64,000 nt of DNA from Tritrichomonas musculus (Eukaryota; Parabasalia; Tritrichomonadida; Tritrichomonadidae), in the NCBI GenBank assembly GCA_039105265.1, contig JAPFFF010000051.1, positions 682,001 through 746,000 of the forward strand. Reading direction: 5' to 3'. The notes below the pieces were generated by a model. The model ran no database searches, had not been told where the DNA came from, and saw only the letters and a program-made list of their open reading frames with translations. Below, piece by piece: positions 10,577 to 20,443 of this stretch. A program made the translations under genes and the position numbers. The stretch's first letter is position 1. Each line of letters begins with the position of its first letter.

Positions 10577-12574
10577 ACTACTTTAGGTAAAACCAAACTT
10601 TTTGATAATACTTTAAGAATTATATTTTTATACTCACTTCAATTTTTTTTGAAGATATTCATTGAATCGGTCAGTCTTATCTTAATGACATTTTAATGAT
10701 ATTTAAAAGCATAAAATTAAATTTTAATGATCTTCATTTGCATATTTTTAGTTAACAGAATTCTTATATTTTTAAAAAAGGGATCCGAAATTGGCGGTTA
10801 TTGAATATTAAGATTTTAACAAATAAATATAATAAATAAACATATGACATAGTCATAAATAATAATAATTTATTAAAAATAAAATTTAATGTAGGGATTT
10901 TGAGATATAAATCAATTGAAAAAGTTTCTGGTTTGAAAGTTTAATCGGTCAATATAATTCAAACCTTATTCGCAAATTGAGAGGGTTTCTGCGAATAAGC
11001 ATTTATCTGAATTATTTTATGCATGTTATAAATTTGTATTTAATATTTCTATTCTTTATTTTACAAATATAAATTATTTAGAAATAAATTTTTCAAACAT
11101 AATATTTAATTGAGATAAAAATATTTTTTAAAAAATAAATTGTTAGCTAATTGAAATTTGAAATTTTTTAAAAAGTTGATTGTTTGAAAAATTGAATAAA
11201 ATTATAATAATTCATTTTTAGCAAAAATTCTACATTAAAAATATATTTTATTTATTTTAATATGCTTATTATATATAATAATATAAATATTGATTATAGT
11301 ATCAAACAAAATCAACTAAATGATGAAAAAAAATATCATTTTTAGTTGTTTTTCAATAAAAATGTTTATTATATTTATGATATTTATAATATTAAATATA
11401 TTATAATTATTAAAATTATATTTTAATAAATAAATAAAAAATACATTTTATATTTTAAGATACAAATATGTTTTCATCCGCACTATTGAATTTCATTCAA
11501 AATTTCAAACTTTTTAAAAGTAGACGATTATTATTTTTTATTGAATTTTAAATCGATGAAAAATTGAATTGATTTTTAAATATTCATATTTTTATTTTAT
11601 ATTGAAGAATTCAATACAAACAACTTCAGAGTTGCTTTTAAATTATGTAAAATTTATTTAAACAATCAATTAGACATGCTTTTAACGTTTTATATTTCTT
11701 CACAATGCAATTCTCATTACAAATCTAATAATTTTATCAAAAAAAAAAAAAACATTGCAAAGTCAAATCATCACTTAAAAATCAATAAGTATCAATTAAT
11801 TATGAGATTGCTTTAAAATATTTGATGATTTATATATCAAAAAAAATACATCAAAAATATCAAAATATATTGGATTTTTATATTCAATTTACTTTTAATA
11901 AATTCTTGTTTACATTTTTAAATGAAATATTGCTTTTTATTATTATTATTTTTATTTATATTAGATAAAGTGATATGCAAAAAAGTGAATTAAGGCATAT
12001 TTGAATGTTTATTCTACTTTAATATTTATATTTCATGCCAATGGATGTAAAAATAAGTCAACTCTTCGATGGTTTAATTGATTATTAATTATTCTTTAAA
12101 AAATCTATTTATTGATCTGAAATGCTTGAGATTTTTTTTGATAGATTTTAGAGAATTATATTGTATTTAAAGTTGCTATAATTTGAAGATCCAATTTCTC
12201 AATAATAATAATAAAAACTAAGCTCGAAGTATCTTAGAAAAAAGAAATTGTATGAGTTGTCTCAATCCATAGAAAAATTTGAAATAATTTGAGATCTCAG
12301 AATCGCACTCGCCACTTTTTGAAAGTTTTTTTCAAATAGCCTTCAATATTTGATACAGATATATCAAAAAATAATTATCTATTATACAAAATTTGATCTT
12401 GCATATATAAAAAGTTAATAAAATTGAATGAAATTCAATCGTGCGAGGTCTAAATTTTTAATAACGAATTTTGAATAAAAATACGTTGTCATTTTAGAAG
12501 TTCGTCATGGTGAATAAAAGGTAAATATATTCTATTTAATTTTCCGGTTTTCATTTAAACAATCAGGATTCCAT
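10577..12574. other. 2-kb AT-rich intergenic region
   Basis: Long AT-rich stretch with A/T tracts and TA-rich runs near 11260-11470. I find no gene, RNA or clear repeat. The only functional hint is TCATTT at 12551-12556, an initiator-like motif 24 bp before the kinase ATG. Confidence 0.5.
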
Positions 12575-13546
12575 ATGAAGCAAAATCAAAGATATAGAAG
12601 CTTTCATGTTGATATAAATGATTATAAAATAAATCAACAAATTCAAAATGGAGGTTTTGGAATAGTTTATTCAGTTATAAATAAAAAAACTAACAAAATC
12701 CTTGCTGCTAAAGTCCTACATACTAAATTAGATGAAAACCAATATAAAAAGATGATTAATCAAGAAATTGGTATTATGATCCGATGTAAGCACCCAACAA
12801 TTATCAAATTTTATGGATTTTCATCTAAAGATTTTGTTGATCAACAAAATGTTACAATTTTTATGGAATTTGCTGAAAAAGGATCATTAGCTGATTATTT
12901 AGACAAATCCCGCAAAGGTTTATCAGATGTTCTTTTTGATAATACAGTAAGACAAATAATTCTTGTCGGTATCGCCCGAGGAATGATGCATTTACACCAA
13001 AACGGTGTAATTCATCGAGATCTTAAGCCAGGGAATATTTTACTTGATAAAGACATGCGACCACATATCACAGATTTCGGTCTCTCAAAAATAAATAACA
13101 ATCTAAGTAGCCAGTCTCAACAATGCGGCACATCAATTTACATGGCACCAGAAGTACATGAAGGGAATCATTATAACGGGAAAGCAGATATTTATTCCTT
13201 TGGTATTTTAATGTATGAAGTTGTAACAGATTCAATACCGTATCCACTTTTTCAAAGCGGCAAATTATCTGCATTGAAATTTACAAATAAGATTGTATAT
13301 GAAAATTATCGTCCTGAATTTACAGTACCTGTTAAAAAGTCAATTAAAAATCTAATTGAAAGATGTTGGTTGAAAAATCCAATTGAAAGACCAACATTTG
13401 AAGAGATATTCAAAAAGTTGGCGTATAATATTGAAGACACTTTTTTTGATATTTATTCAGAAATAGAAAAAGATGTAAATAATGAAAATGATGATGATGA
13501 TGGCAAATATTATTTAGATGATGTTAATGTTGATGAAGTCGTTTAA
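12575..13546 (+). CDS. TKL-type Ser/Thr protein kinase
   Basis: A 323-residue kinase, essentially one catalytic domain plus an acidic tail. All key elements are present: glycine loop NGGFG at 25-29, ATP-anchoring Lys46, Glu64 of helix C, catalytic HRDLKPGN from 147, DFG at 167-169, and APE at 191-193, followed by DIYSFGILMYE and a GCW-like RCWLKNP sequence with R-x-x-F typical of tyrosine-kinase-like (TKL) enzymes. It should phosphorylate Ser/Thr. Substrates are unknown. The last 20 residues are Asp/Asn-rich. It is preceded by an initiator-like TCATTT at 12551 and followed 65 bp later by a same-strand gene. Confidence 0.92.
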   Translation: MKQNQRYRSFHVDINDYKINQQIQNGGFGIVYSVINKKTNKILAAKVLHTKLDENQYKKMINQEIGIMIRCKHPTIIKFYGFSSKDFVDQQNVTIFMEFAEKGSLADYLDKSRKGLSDVLFDNTVRQIILVGIARGMMHLHQNGVIHRDLKPGNILLDKDMRPHITDFGLSKINNNLSSQSQQCGTSIYMAPEVHEGNHYNGKADIYSFGILMYEVVTDSIPYPLFQSGKLSALKFTNKIVYENYRPEFTVPVKKSIKNLIERCWLKNPIERPTFEEIFKKLAYNIEDTFFDIYSEIEKDVNNENDDDDGKYYLDDVNVDEVV

Positions 13547-13611
13547 AATTATTTTTTCACCATATATTTGACTATTACGATTGAATTATTACAATAGTTT
13601 ATTATTTCTGT

Positions 13612-14400
13612 ATGGATAAATCAAGCTCAGTTCCTTTAATCAATTTAAGTCATCAAGGAAGTAAAGGCAGTAATCAAAATAAAGATCATCCTGAAAAAAA
13701 GAAGATTTCTATTCCTTCAATTCCTGTTATCCCAACAATTGGTATTAAAAATAATCAACAAAACGAAATTCCAAAAATTTCATTTCCAACACTACCAAAA
13801 AGTGAAGGAGGTTTTCCTAATATAGATATACCGCTTTCAGCTGTTCCTGAACTTAATTTAAATTTGTCTACTATGTCGCTTCCAGAGGGCAAAGAAAAAA
13901 TCTACGATAAAAAGCCAGTCACTATTTGTATACCGTTTATTCAAGATAGTATAGATTCAGATCCAAGCAAAAAATTGTTGCCAAGCGATCAAACAATAAG
14001 CAAAAAAATTGTTACCTTTTTTGGAGGGCAGGCTGATTTTACAGAGATATATATGAATACAATTAACAATCCACCAATAACCGTTGTTGAATACAACAAT
14101 GACATTCCATCTCTTATACCTTCATTCCAAATGATAGATTCAGCTTACCAAGAAATTAAACATTTGCCTCAAATGATTGATAGAGTTAATAATGAATCTT
14201 CAAGTGTTTTCGGTATGATTGAAGAAATGATGAACGAGATTGAAAAATTAAAAGCCCAAAAAGAAGAATTAACGGTAAAAAATGCTGTTATGAAAGAGAA
14301 AATTAGATCAGGCAGAGAAGAAGCAGATAGATTCAATGAATCAGCAATGAGAATGAAAAATAGTTTTGACGAATTTCTGAAAAAAATTCCTCAAACTTAA
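13612..14400 (+). CDS. Unknown protein with disordered N-terminus and C-terminal coiled coil
   Basis: A 262-residue protein with no recognised family. Residues 1-100 are rich in Pro, Ser and Ile (SIPSIPVIPTIGI-type stretches). Residues 105-175 may be a small folded domain. Residues 175-262 form a strongly charged heptad-like helix (EEMMNEIEKLKAQKEEL), a likely coiled coil. It lies 65 bp after the kinase on the same strand. Trichomonad genes are transcribed singly, so co-function is not implied. Confidence 0.75.
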   Translation: MDKSSSVPLINLSHQGSKGSNQNKDHPEKKKISIPSIPVIPTIGIKNNQQNEIPKISFPTLPKSEGGFPNIDIPLSAVPELNLNLSTMSLPEGKEKIYDKKPVTICIPFIQDSIDSDPSKKLLPSDQTISKKIVTFFGGQADFTEIYMNTINNPPITVVEYNNDIPSLIPSFQMIDSAYQEIKHLPQMIDRVNNESSSVFGMIEEMMNEIEKLKAQKEELTVKNAVMKEKIRSGREEADRFNESAMRMKNSFDEFLKKIPQT

Positions 14401-14829
14401 TTTGTGTCCAGATAGCATTAGAATGAAAAAATGCATAGTTGATCAGAAAGTTACCATATTTTTCTTTTTTCTTTTTTTTACGGTTGTTTGTTTTCTTAAA
14501 ATTATTATCTTAGTCATATGATATTTTTTTCATTTATGAAATATTTATTAAATATACGAAATAACTACTTTTGTTTTTCAATTATGTGTTGAATTAAATA
14601 ATTAACTGGGAATAATATATTTAATTTGATGATATTATTAATAATTTTTTTGTACTATTCATTTGATTTATCAATTAAAAGTGTCAATTAATGAATTTAA
14701 ATATTATTTCATGCTAAAAATGATGAAATATTTGATACAAAACAAGAAAAGCTTGAATAAATATTTGAAAGACAAATTTTGCTCTATATTGAAAAATAAA
14801 AATTGAAATGATAATTGGTCAAAAAAATA
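14401..14829. other. AT-rich intergenic stretch
   Basis: Spacer between two plus-strand genes. No recognisable element. Confidence 0.45.
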
Positions 14830-16920
14830 ATGGAAAAACAAAGGCAATATGTACCAATATACTGGATACCAAATCATCTTGCAGAAGATCCAATAAAGTT
14901 AGCAGAAATTCGACCAGAATCGCCTGAATGGGCAAAACAAGATCTTCATCTTTTCATCGTGACTGACGCTGGAAAACCTATTTATACTCGATATGGAACA
15001 ATACCAACAGTTTCTCCAATTATGTGTTCATGGTATGCTATTTGTTCTCTTATGGAATCTTTACACGAAGAACTGGATCATTTCCGAGCAGGAAGTAGTT
15101 CATTTGTTTTTCTTCGCAAACATTCATTTATTTTTATAGCTGTATCTAAAACAGCAATTCCAGTCTCATGTCTTTTTAAGCAATTAAATTATCTATATCT
15201 TCTCTTTTTATCACTTTTTTCAGAAGCTGTGTTAACACAAATTTCGCAAAGACCATCAATTGATTTTCGTTTATACTCAGAACCAAACAGGCCCACATGG
15301 AATGGTGTAATTAGCAACATGAGCGAAGATCCAGCATTTATTTTTGTTCCCTCAATTCCTGTTTTATGCGTTAGACCTGAATTAAGACAACTTTTTTCAC
15401 GCTCTCCAACATTTTCTCGTCTTCAATCCTGCAAATTATCAATGTTAGTCAAAAAGAATCGTGTTGTAGCTTTTGGTCCCCATATTTTCTATGCAGATGA
15501 AATTGATAGAAAAAGTGAAGATGATGATGTGGACAAAAATTTGTCAACTCAAATTACTGAATTAAAAAATATAATAAAACCAATTCAAGATGAAAATGAA
15601 CAGTTGAAAAAAGAAAACGAATTTATAAAGAAAAAATTGAATGAAATTTTTAAAGAAAATGAAAAGTTAAAATTAGAGCAAGAAAAACAAATGAAAGAAA
15701 TAATAAGAATAAACAATGAGTTAAATATATTAAAGTATATTCAAATTAAAGAAAAAAACAAAAACAATGAAGAAATAGATAATTCACCACCAACTCAATT
15801 TTCTGACGGCATTCAAAATTTTAATATATCCGACCAAATAAGTAAATTTTCAGAAGAAGTTACAAGTGCATCACAAGTCGATGAAATTGAAATCAAAGCT
15901 TCAGAGGTGGAAGTAAAAGAGATTGTTGATGAAGAAGCAGAGAAACAAAGATTGGCCAAAGAAGAAGCAGAAAAACAAAGATTGGCCAAAGAAGAAGCAG
16001 AGAAACAAAGATTGGCCAAAGAAGAAGCAGAGAAACAAAGATTGGCCAAAGAAGAAGCAGAGAAACAAAGATTGGCCAAAGAAGAAGCAGAGAAACAAAG
16101 ATTGGCCAAAGAAGAAGCAGAAAAACAAAGATTGGCCAAAGAAGAAGCAGAGAAACAAAGATTGGCCAAAGAAGAAGCAGAGAAACAAAGATTGGCCAAA
16201 GAAGAAGCAGAAAAACAAAGATTGGCCAAAGAAGAAGCAGAAAAACAAAGATTGGCCAAAGAAGAAGCAGAAAAACAAAGATTGGCCAAAGAAGAAGCAG
16301 AAAAACAAAGATTGGCCAAAGAAGAAGCAGAAAAACAAAGATTGGCCAAAGAAGAAGCAGAGAAACAAAGTAAAACAGCTGAACCTCAAATTCAATATCC
16401 ACCAGATGGAATTTTTACTCCAACCAAAGTAGACAGTTTCACTGGCATTTTTCATTATTTTCGTAAAATAACGAAAAATAGAACTCGGCATAAAGTAACT
16501 GTAACATCTTCATCTACGTATAGTCCGAGTTATGAGCCTCGCTATTTATTAATATATGATGACAAAGAAAAAAGTTTCGCTCTTAAAAATGAGTTAAACG
16601 GCTGGATATGTTTTTACTTTACAGTAAATAAAATCATTCCTTCTGATTATCAAATAATGTCATGTGATGCAAATAAAAGTAATCATGTTCACCTGAGGAA
16701 CTGGGTTATTGAAGGATCAAATAACAATTCAAATTGGGAAATCCTTGATTCTCAAAATGATTGCGATTATGTAAATGGTCGAAACATTTCACATGTTTTT
16801 CATATTAAAAAAGAAAACCAAAAAGAATACAGATATATTAGATTGAAAAATACTGCGAAAAGAGCAAATAATCTAGAAATCTGCATGTTTGAAATATATG
16901 GAAAATTGATGGATATCTAA
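14830..16920 (+). CDS. Chimeric protein: MON1-type longin domain, EEAEKQRLAK repeats, F5/8C-like domain
   Basis: Start chosen at the ATG at 14830 (MEKQRQYVPIYW); the frame is open slightly further upstream but lacks an ATG. Residues 40-185 match the first longin domain of MON1, the Rab7 guanine-nucleotide-exchange subunit (HLFIVTDAGKPIYTRYG, SSSFVFLRKHSFIFIAVSKT, QLNYLYLLFLSLFSEAVLTQI). The later MON1 longin domains are missing. Instead comes a coiled coil (about 240-310), fourteen identical 10-residue EEAEKQRLAK repeats and a C-terminal discoidin/F5-8 type C-like beta domain (about 535-696: GIFHYF, NWVIEGSNNNSNWEILDS, YRYIRLKNT). This order is unlike any MON1 I know. It may be a gene fusion that retains a membrane-traffic longin as a docking module. 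GEF activity is doubtful because the partner-binding remainder is absent. Confidence 0.85.
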   Translation: MEKQRQYVPIYWIPNHLAEDPIKLAEIRPESPEWAKQDLHLFIVTDAGKPIYTRYGTIPTVSPIMCSWYAICSLMESLHEELDHFRAGSSSFVFLRKHSFIFIAVSKTAIPVSCLFKQLNYLYLLFLSLFSEAVLTQISQRPSIDFRLYSEPNRPTWNGVISNMSEDPAFIFVPSIPVLCVRPELRQLFSRSPTFSRLQSCKLSMLVKKNRVVAFGPHIFYADEIDRKSEDDDVDKNLSTQITELKNIIKPIQDENEQLKKENEFIKKKLNEIFKENEKLKLEQEKQMKEIIRINNELNILKYIQIKEKNKNNEEIDNSPPTQFSDGIQNFNISDQISKFSEEVTSASQVDEIEIKASEVEVKEIVDEEAEKQRLAKEEAEKQRLAKEEAEKQRLAKEEAEKQRLAKEEAEKQRLAKEEAEKQRLAKEEAEKQRLAKEEAEKQRLAKEEAEKQRLAKEEAEKQRLAKEEAEKQRLAKEEAEKQRLAKEEAEKQRLAKEEAEKQRLAKEEAEKQSKTAEPQIQYPPDGIFTPTKVDSFTGIFHYFRKITKNRTRHKVTVTSSSTYSPSYEPRYLLIYDDKEKSFALKNELNGWICFYFTVNKIIPSDYQIMSCDANKSNHVHLRNWVIEGSNNNSNWEILDSQNDCDYVNGRNISHVFHIKKENQKEYRYIRLKNTAKRANNLEICMFEIYGKLMDI
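15931..16350 (+). repeat. Fourteen perfect 30-bp tandem repeats
   Basis: Fourteen units of 30 bp plus a truncated fifteenth, each encoding EEAEKQRLAK. The only variation is a synonymous GAG/GAA at the fourth codon. The array is in frame and long enough to vary in length between strains. Confidence 0.97.
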
Positions 16921-17011
16921 TAAAAATTATTTTTATACATATTGATGGATATTCAAAAAATCCCTTAAGATTTTCTTTGATTCTTTATTAATTTGGATAA
17001 AAATAATATCA

Positions 17012-17086
17012 TTCAAATTTTAACCATTTATAACTTTTTTCACAATCATCATTTTATCAAAAAGTTATAAATGTTTAAAATTTCAA
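17012..17086. repeat. 28-bp inverted repeat (hairpin) downstream of the chimeric gene
   Basis: Arms at 17012-17039 and 17059-17086 are reverse complements with about two mismatches, the inner 15 bp (CATTTATAACTTTTT) being perfect, around a 19-nt loop. A related TTAATAACTTTTTCACAATCATTC block recurs at about 17138-17161. It could be a small foldback repeat or a 3'-end structure. The rest of the spacer 16921-17255 shows nothing. Confidence 0.55.
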
Positions 17087-17255
17087 TACAAATTCAAATA
17101 ATTTCAATACTTATTAGTTAATAAATTACTGTTTTGTTAATAACTTTTTCACAATCATTCAACGATAAATGAGAATGTCAATAAAATTGCTTTTATAATT
17201 ATAAAACTTTCTTTATTAAATAAGAACAATTATATTTAATGATTTTGAAATTGAG

Positions 17256-18593
17256 TTAAAAAGTGTAATTATCTGGGCAAACAATAGCTTTAATTTTCAC
17301 AACAGTAGAAGCTAATTTTTTTGTTGGTTGAAAAGGTTTTATATCAAGCATTGTTTTCTGCATTACTCTATTATTTTTTATATGTATCAAATTGTCGGTT
17401 GGTTTTATCTGTTTATTGAGTGTCGTTGTTTGAAATTGCGCGAAAAATGGGTGTTGAATGACTTCTTCAATTGATAGTCTTTCTTTTGGCTCTTTGTTGA
17501 GCATTTTGAAAATCAGATCGATAAAAGAAGGCGAAAATTCTTTTTCATTATTTTCTGGAATTTTGAGTGGAGTGTTGTTTATCATGTTCATGATTTCAAA
17601 TACATTTTGACCTTCATAAGGCAGTACACCAAATGCTGTTTGGTACATTGAAACTCCGAGACTCCAAACGTCGCCTTTTCTAGCATCAATTTTCCTCTTT
17701 TCTTCTTCTTCATTTTCTTTTGAGAAATCATTCACGTCAGAAACAATTTGATTTCTAATTCCATAACCAAAATTATTTGTTGATAAACTATTGCCTCGTA
17801 TCATGCTTCTTGGGTTATCATTAATAATTTTGAAATTATCATCAATTTTAATTTTTTGATTGTCTTTGCTAATATCATCATTTTCATCTATGATTGGACT
17901 ATCATTCATATTATTTTCTTTGATTTCATCTGTTTTGTTGTTATCTTTGAAATCATAATAATCATTTGAATCAAAGATGATTGAATCTGGGCAAACATCT
18001 TCAAATAGATCAGGTGATTGATATGATGGCGTGCCACAAACGCATTCTGCACTCTCTGACGAATGAGAAATACCAAAATCGGAAAGTTTTGCAGTACCAT
18101 CTGAAAAAAGTAGAATATTTGAAGGTTTAACATCCCTATGAATAATCCCTTTTGAATGAATATAAGAAAGAGCAAGAGCTATTTGAATAAAAATTGATGC
18201 AATTGTTTTTTCGTCAAATTGAATATGATTTAATATAGCTTGTTGTAAAGTTCCGCAATTTGCCCATTCCATTAAAATGTATACATTATCTGTTGAAGGT
18301 GCATACAAAACTGAATGGATTTTAATGATATTTGGATGATTAAATTTTCTTAAATATCGAATCTCTCTTTGTAAATTTAACGCAGATTGGCAAGTTTCAT
18401 GAACATGGATTGATTTGACAGCATAATAGTTTTTCTTTTGGTTGTCTTCTTGATTTAACGCAAGATAAACTTTTGAAAAAAAGCCAGTGCCAATTTTGTC
18501 TACTAGAAGGTATTGATTAATCATCTTCATCTTTGGAGCTTTTGCCTCTTCAATAATATAATGATAGATAGGAGCACATTCGTAATCAGACAT
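17256..18593 (-). CDS. CAMK/CaMKK-like Ser/Thr protein kinase with a long insert in the activation region
   Basis: A 445-residue kinase starting at the ATG at 18593. The catalytic core is complete: GTGFFSKV glycine loop near 35-42, Lys60, Glu77, HRDVKPSN from 152, DFG at 172-174, CGTPSYQSPD at 186-195, and GDVWSLGV from 307 with a final HPFF helix. The activation segment ends SPD and not APE, seen in some LKB1/CaMKK relatives. Between it and GDVWSLG lies an insert of about 105 Asn/Asp/Lys-rich residues (196-303) absent from typical kinases. The trailing 60 residues are basic. I expect an active kinase; the upstream signal and substrates are unknown. Confidence 0.9.
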   Translation of the reverse strand: MSDYECAPIYHYIIEEAKAPKMKMINQYLLVDKIGTGFFSKVYLALNQEDNQKKNYYAVKSIHVHETCQSALNLQREIRYLRKFNHPNIIKIHSVLYAPSTDNVYILMEWANCGTLQQAILNHIQFDEKTIASIFIQIALALSYIHSKGIIHRDVKPSNILLFSDGTAKLSDFGISHSSESAECVCGTPSYQSPDLFEDVCPDSIIFDSNDYYDFKDNNKTDEIKENNMNDSPIIDENDDISKDNQKIKIDDNFKIINDNPRSMIRGNSLSTNNFGYGIRNQIVSDVNDFSKENEEEEKRKIDARKGDVWSLGVSMYQTAFGVLPYEGQNVFEIMNMINNTPLKIPENNEKEFSPSFIDLIFKMLNKEPKERLSIEEVIQHPFFAQFQTTTLNKQIKPTDNLIHIKNNRVMQKTMLDIKPFQPTKKLASTVVKIKAIVCPDNYTF

Positions 18594-19100
18594 TAATTTT
18601 ATAATTCTGAAGTGTATAAAAGGATGATAAATTTTTGAAAGAGAAAAACACTAAGATGATATTCAAATAAAAAACTAATTCTGAAAAAAAATTAAAAGAG
18701 TCAAATTTCTCTGAAAATTTCTGATGATTATTATAAAGACTACAATATTTTCAATATAAGTTATCTCTTTTCAAAAATGAATTATGATATATATTTTCCA
18801 TTATATTGTTAATTCATATTGTATTTTCTTTTTTTCTATTTTTATAATAAATATTTCGAAAGCAATTCAGAACATTTAAAAAGTTGTATTCATCTATTTC
18901 ACTCTATTCAAAATTTTATTCATTTAATTGAAACGATAAAAATTTAAGAGGAATATTTGAATAAAAATAATTCAATTTTTTTTCTAAAATTTTGATTTTT
19001 CAAATAAAATATCTTAGTAAATATTCAAGTAATTCATTAAATTTAAACCAATAATAATATTATAATCCATTTTCTGATATAAATTAAAGAAAATAGTTAT
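18594..19100. other. AT-rich intergenic stretch
   Basis: Spacer between two minus-strand loci. No element recognised. Confidence 0.45.
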
Positions 19101-20160
19101 TTATTTCAAATTTTTGTTGATTTCATTTGAAATCTCTTCTTTTGATCCAACTTCAAGAACAATGTTGCTATAACTAAAAATACTTTCAATTTCTCCTCTT
19201 TTCGTGTTCATGAGTGCTTTTGTCATCATCTTTGTACTAGATGGAACAAATTTGATCAAAATGAAGAATGTTCGATTAATTCCTCGATTTTGCGTCTCAG
19301 TGCGAAGGTAGCAATATCCAATGAAATCTGGTTGGATGCTTTCTTTCATTTCTTCTATTCTTCCTTCTCCTTTCCCACAAAATTCCCACTTTTTGAGAGC
19401 ACTATTAAAACGAGCAAGGATCCAATTTGTGCTGCCTCCATTTTCTCGTATTTCAGCGCAAGCAGCTGAAAGATCAGAAATTGGGGCACCATTCAAAATT
19501 TGTGTTGGTTTCACTTTTTCAGAAGAATTTATAATTTTGTTTTCTTCTTCTATTTTTTGACATTTGTTTTCAATGATTTTCTCATTTTGTCTCTGATTTC
19601 CGTTGTTCTCAATCATGTCAACATATTTGAAGAACTCTTCTTCGTTCACTCCGTTATTCAGGAATCTTTTATCTGTTTTTAAAACATGAACAATTTGCTC
19701 AAATGTAGGACGCTGTTTTGGCTCCTGTGACCAGCACGCTTCAATCATCTCTCTGAAGCAACAAGGCACTTCTTCTTCTTCTTCGGGGAATTTAGGACGT
19801 CCACTTCTTGCCACAACCTCGAAGAAGATTTCATTTGTTGTTTTCAAATGGCTGAACGGTTTCTCTTTTGTCATCAACTCGTAGATGATTAAGGCGAACG
19901 AGTAAACATCGCTCTCTTTAGACGGAGCTTGGGAATTCAATATTTCAGGAGCTGCGTAGTTAGGCACGTTTTTCAATACCTGATATTTTGTGTAAAAAAC
20001 CGTAATCCGCCAATTTTGGCAGAAAGTCTTTACCGATGAAAATGTTGGCTGTTTTTAAGTCGCAAAGGAAGACATCTTTTGAATGCATGGTAGGACGTTG
20101 CAGACGATTCTGAATCCATTAAGAGTCTCTGCATTCCGCAGAGTGATGCAGTAATGGAAA
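19101..20160 (-). pseudogene. Decayed TKL kinase fused to a coactosin/ADF-H domain
   Basis: The minus strand keeps an open frame (19101-19976, no ATG of its own) covering the back half of a TKL kinase (YAAPEIL, ESDVYSFALIIYELM, ACWSQEPKQRP). After a Glu/Asn linker comes a C-terminal ADF-homology domain of coactosin type (TNWILARFNSALKKWEF, GEGRIEEMKES, GYCYLRTETQNRG, residues about 165-290). Immediately upstream, the catalytic loop and magnesium loop are present but in another frame (HSKDVFLCDLKTANIFIG and KLADYGFLHKIS at 19980-20088). A further piece, LRNAETLNGFRIV, lies in a third frame. The ATP-binding lobe is not found. Two frameshifts and the missing lobe make this a pseudogene, although the C-terminal frame could still be translated. 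Confidence 0.75.
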
Positions 20161-20443
20161 ATGCATGGTTTCATAATGCAACTAACTTTTATAATGTTGT
20201 AATTTCACCATTAATCAAATATAACGGTTATCTAGATGAAAAACATCAAAATATAGTTGGAAAAAAAATGAACCTCAAATCCAAAAAAGATGTATTATTA
20301 TTTCAATGAATTCAAGAGATTATGAAATAACAACCAAAAAGCTCGATCTTTGCTTTAAATATTTTAAGTAATCGTATAAATAGAATTATTAAAATAAAAT
20401 AACCTATCAAATATTTTTTGTTTATTGAAATAAAATGAAAAAA
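20161..20443. other. Spacer with a possible short gene relic
   Basis: Mostly AT-rich. The plus strand contains a 51-codon frame (about 20154-20309, starting MENAWFHNATNFYN) with unusually non-AT codons. It may be a fragment of an unidentified gene; I cannot name it. Confidence 0.3.

Noticed and set aside
15813-16491. Several frames over the 30-bp minisatellite on both strands
   Set aside because: A 30-bp repeat free of stops in all frames gives open reading in all of them; only the plus-strand frame links to folded domains on both sides.
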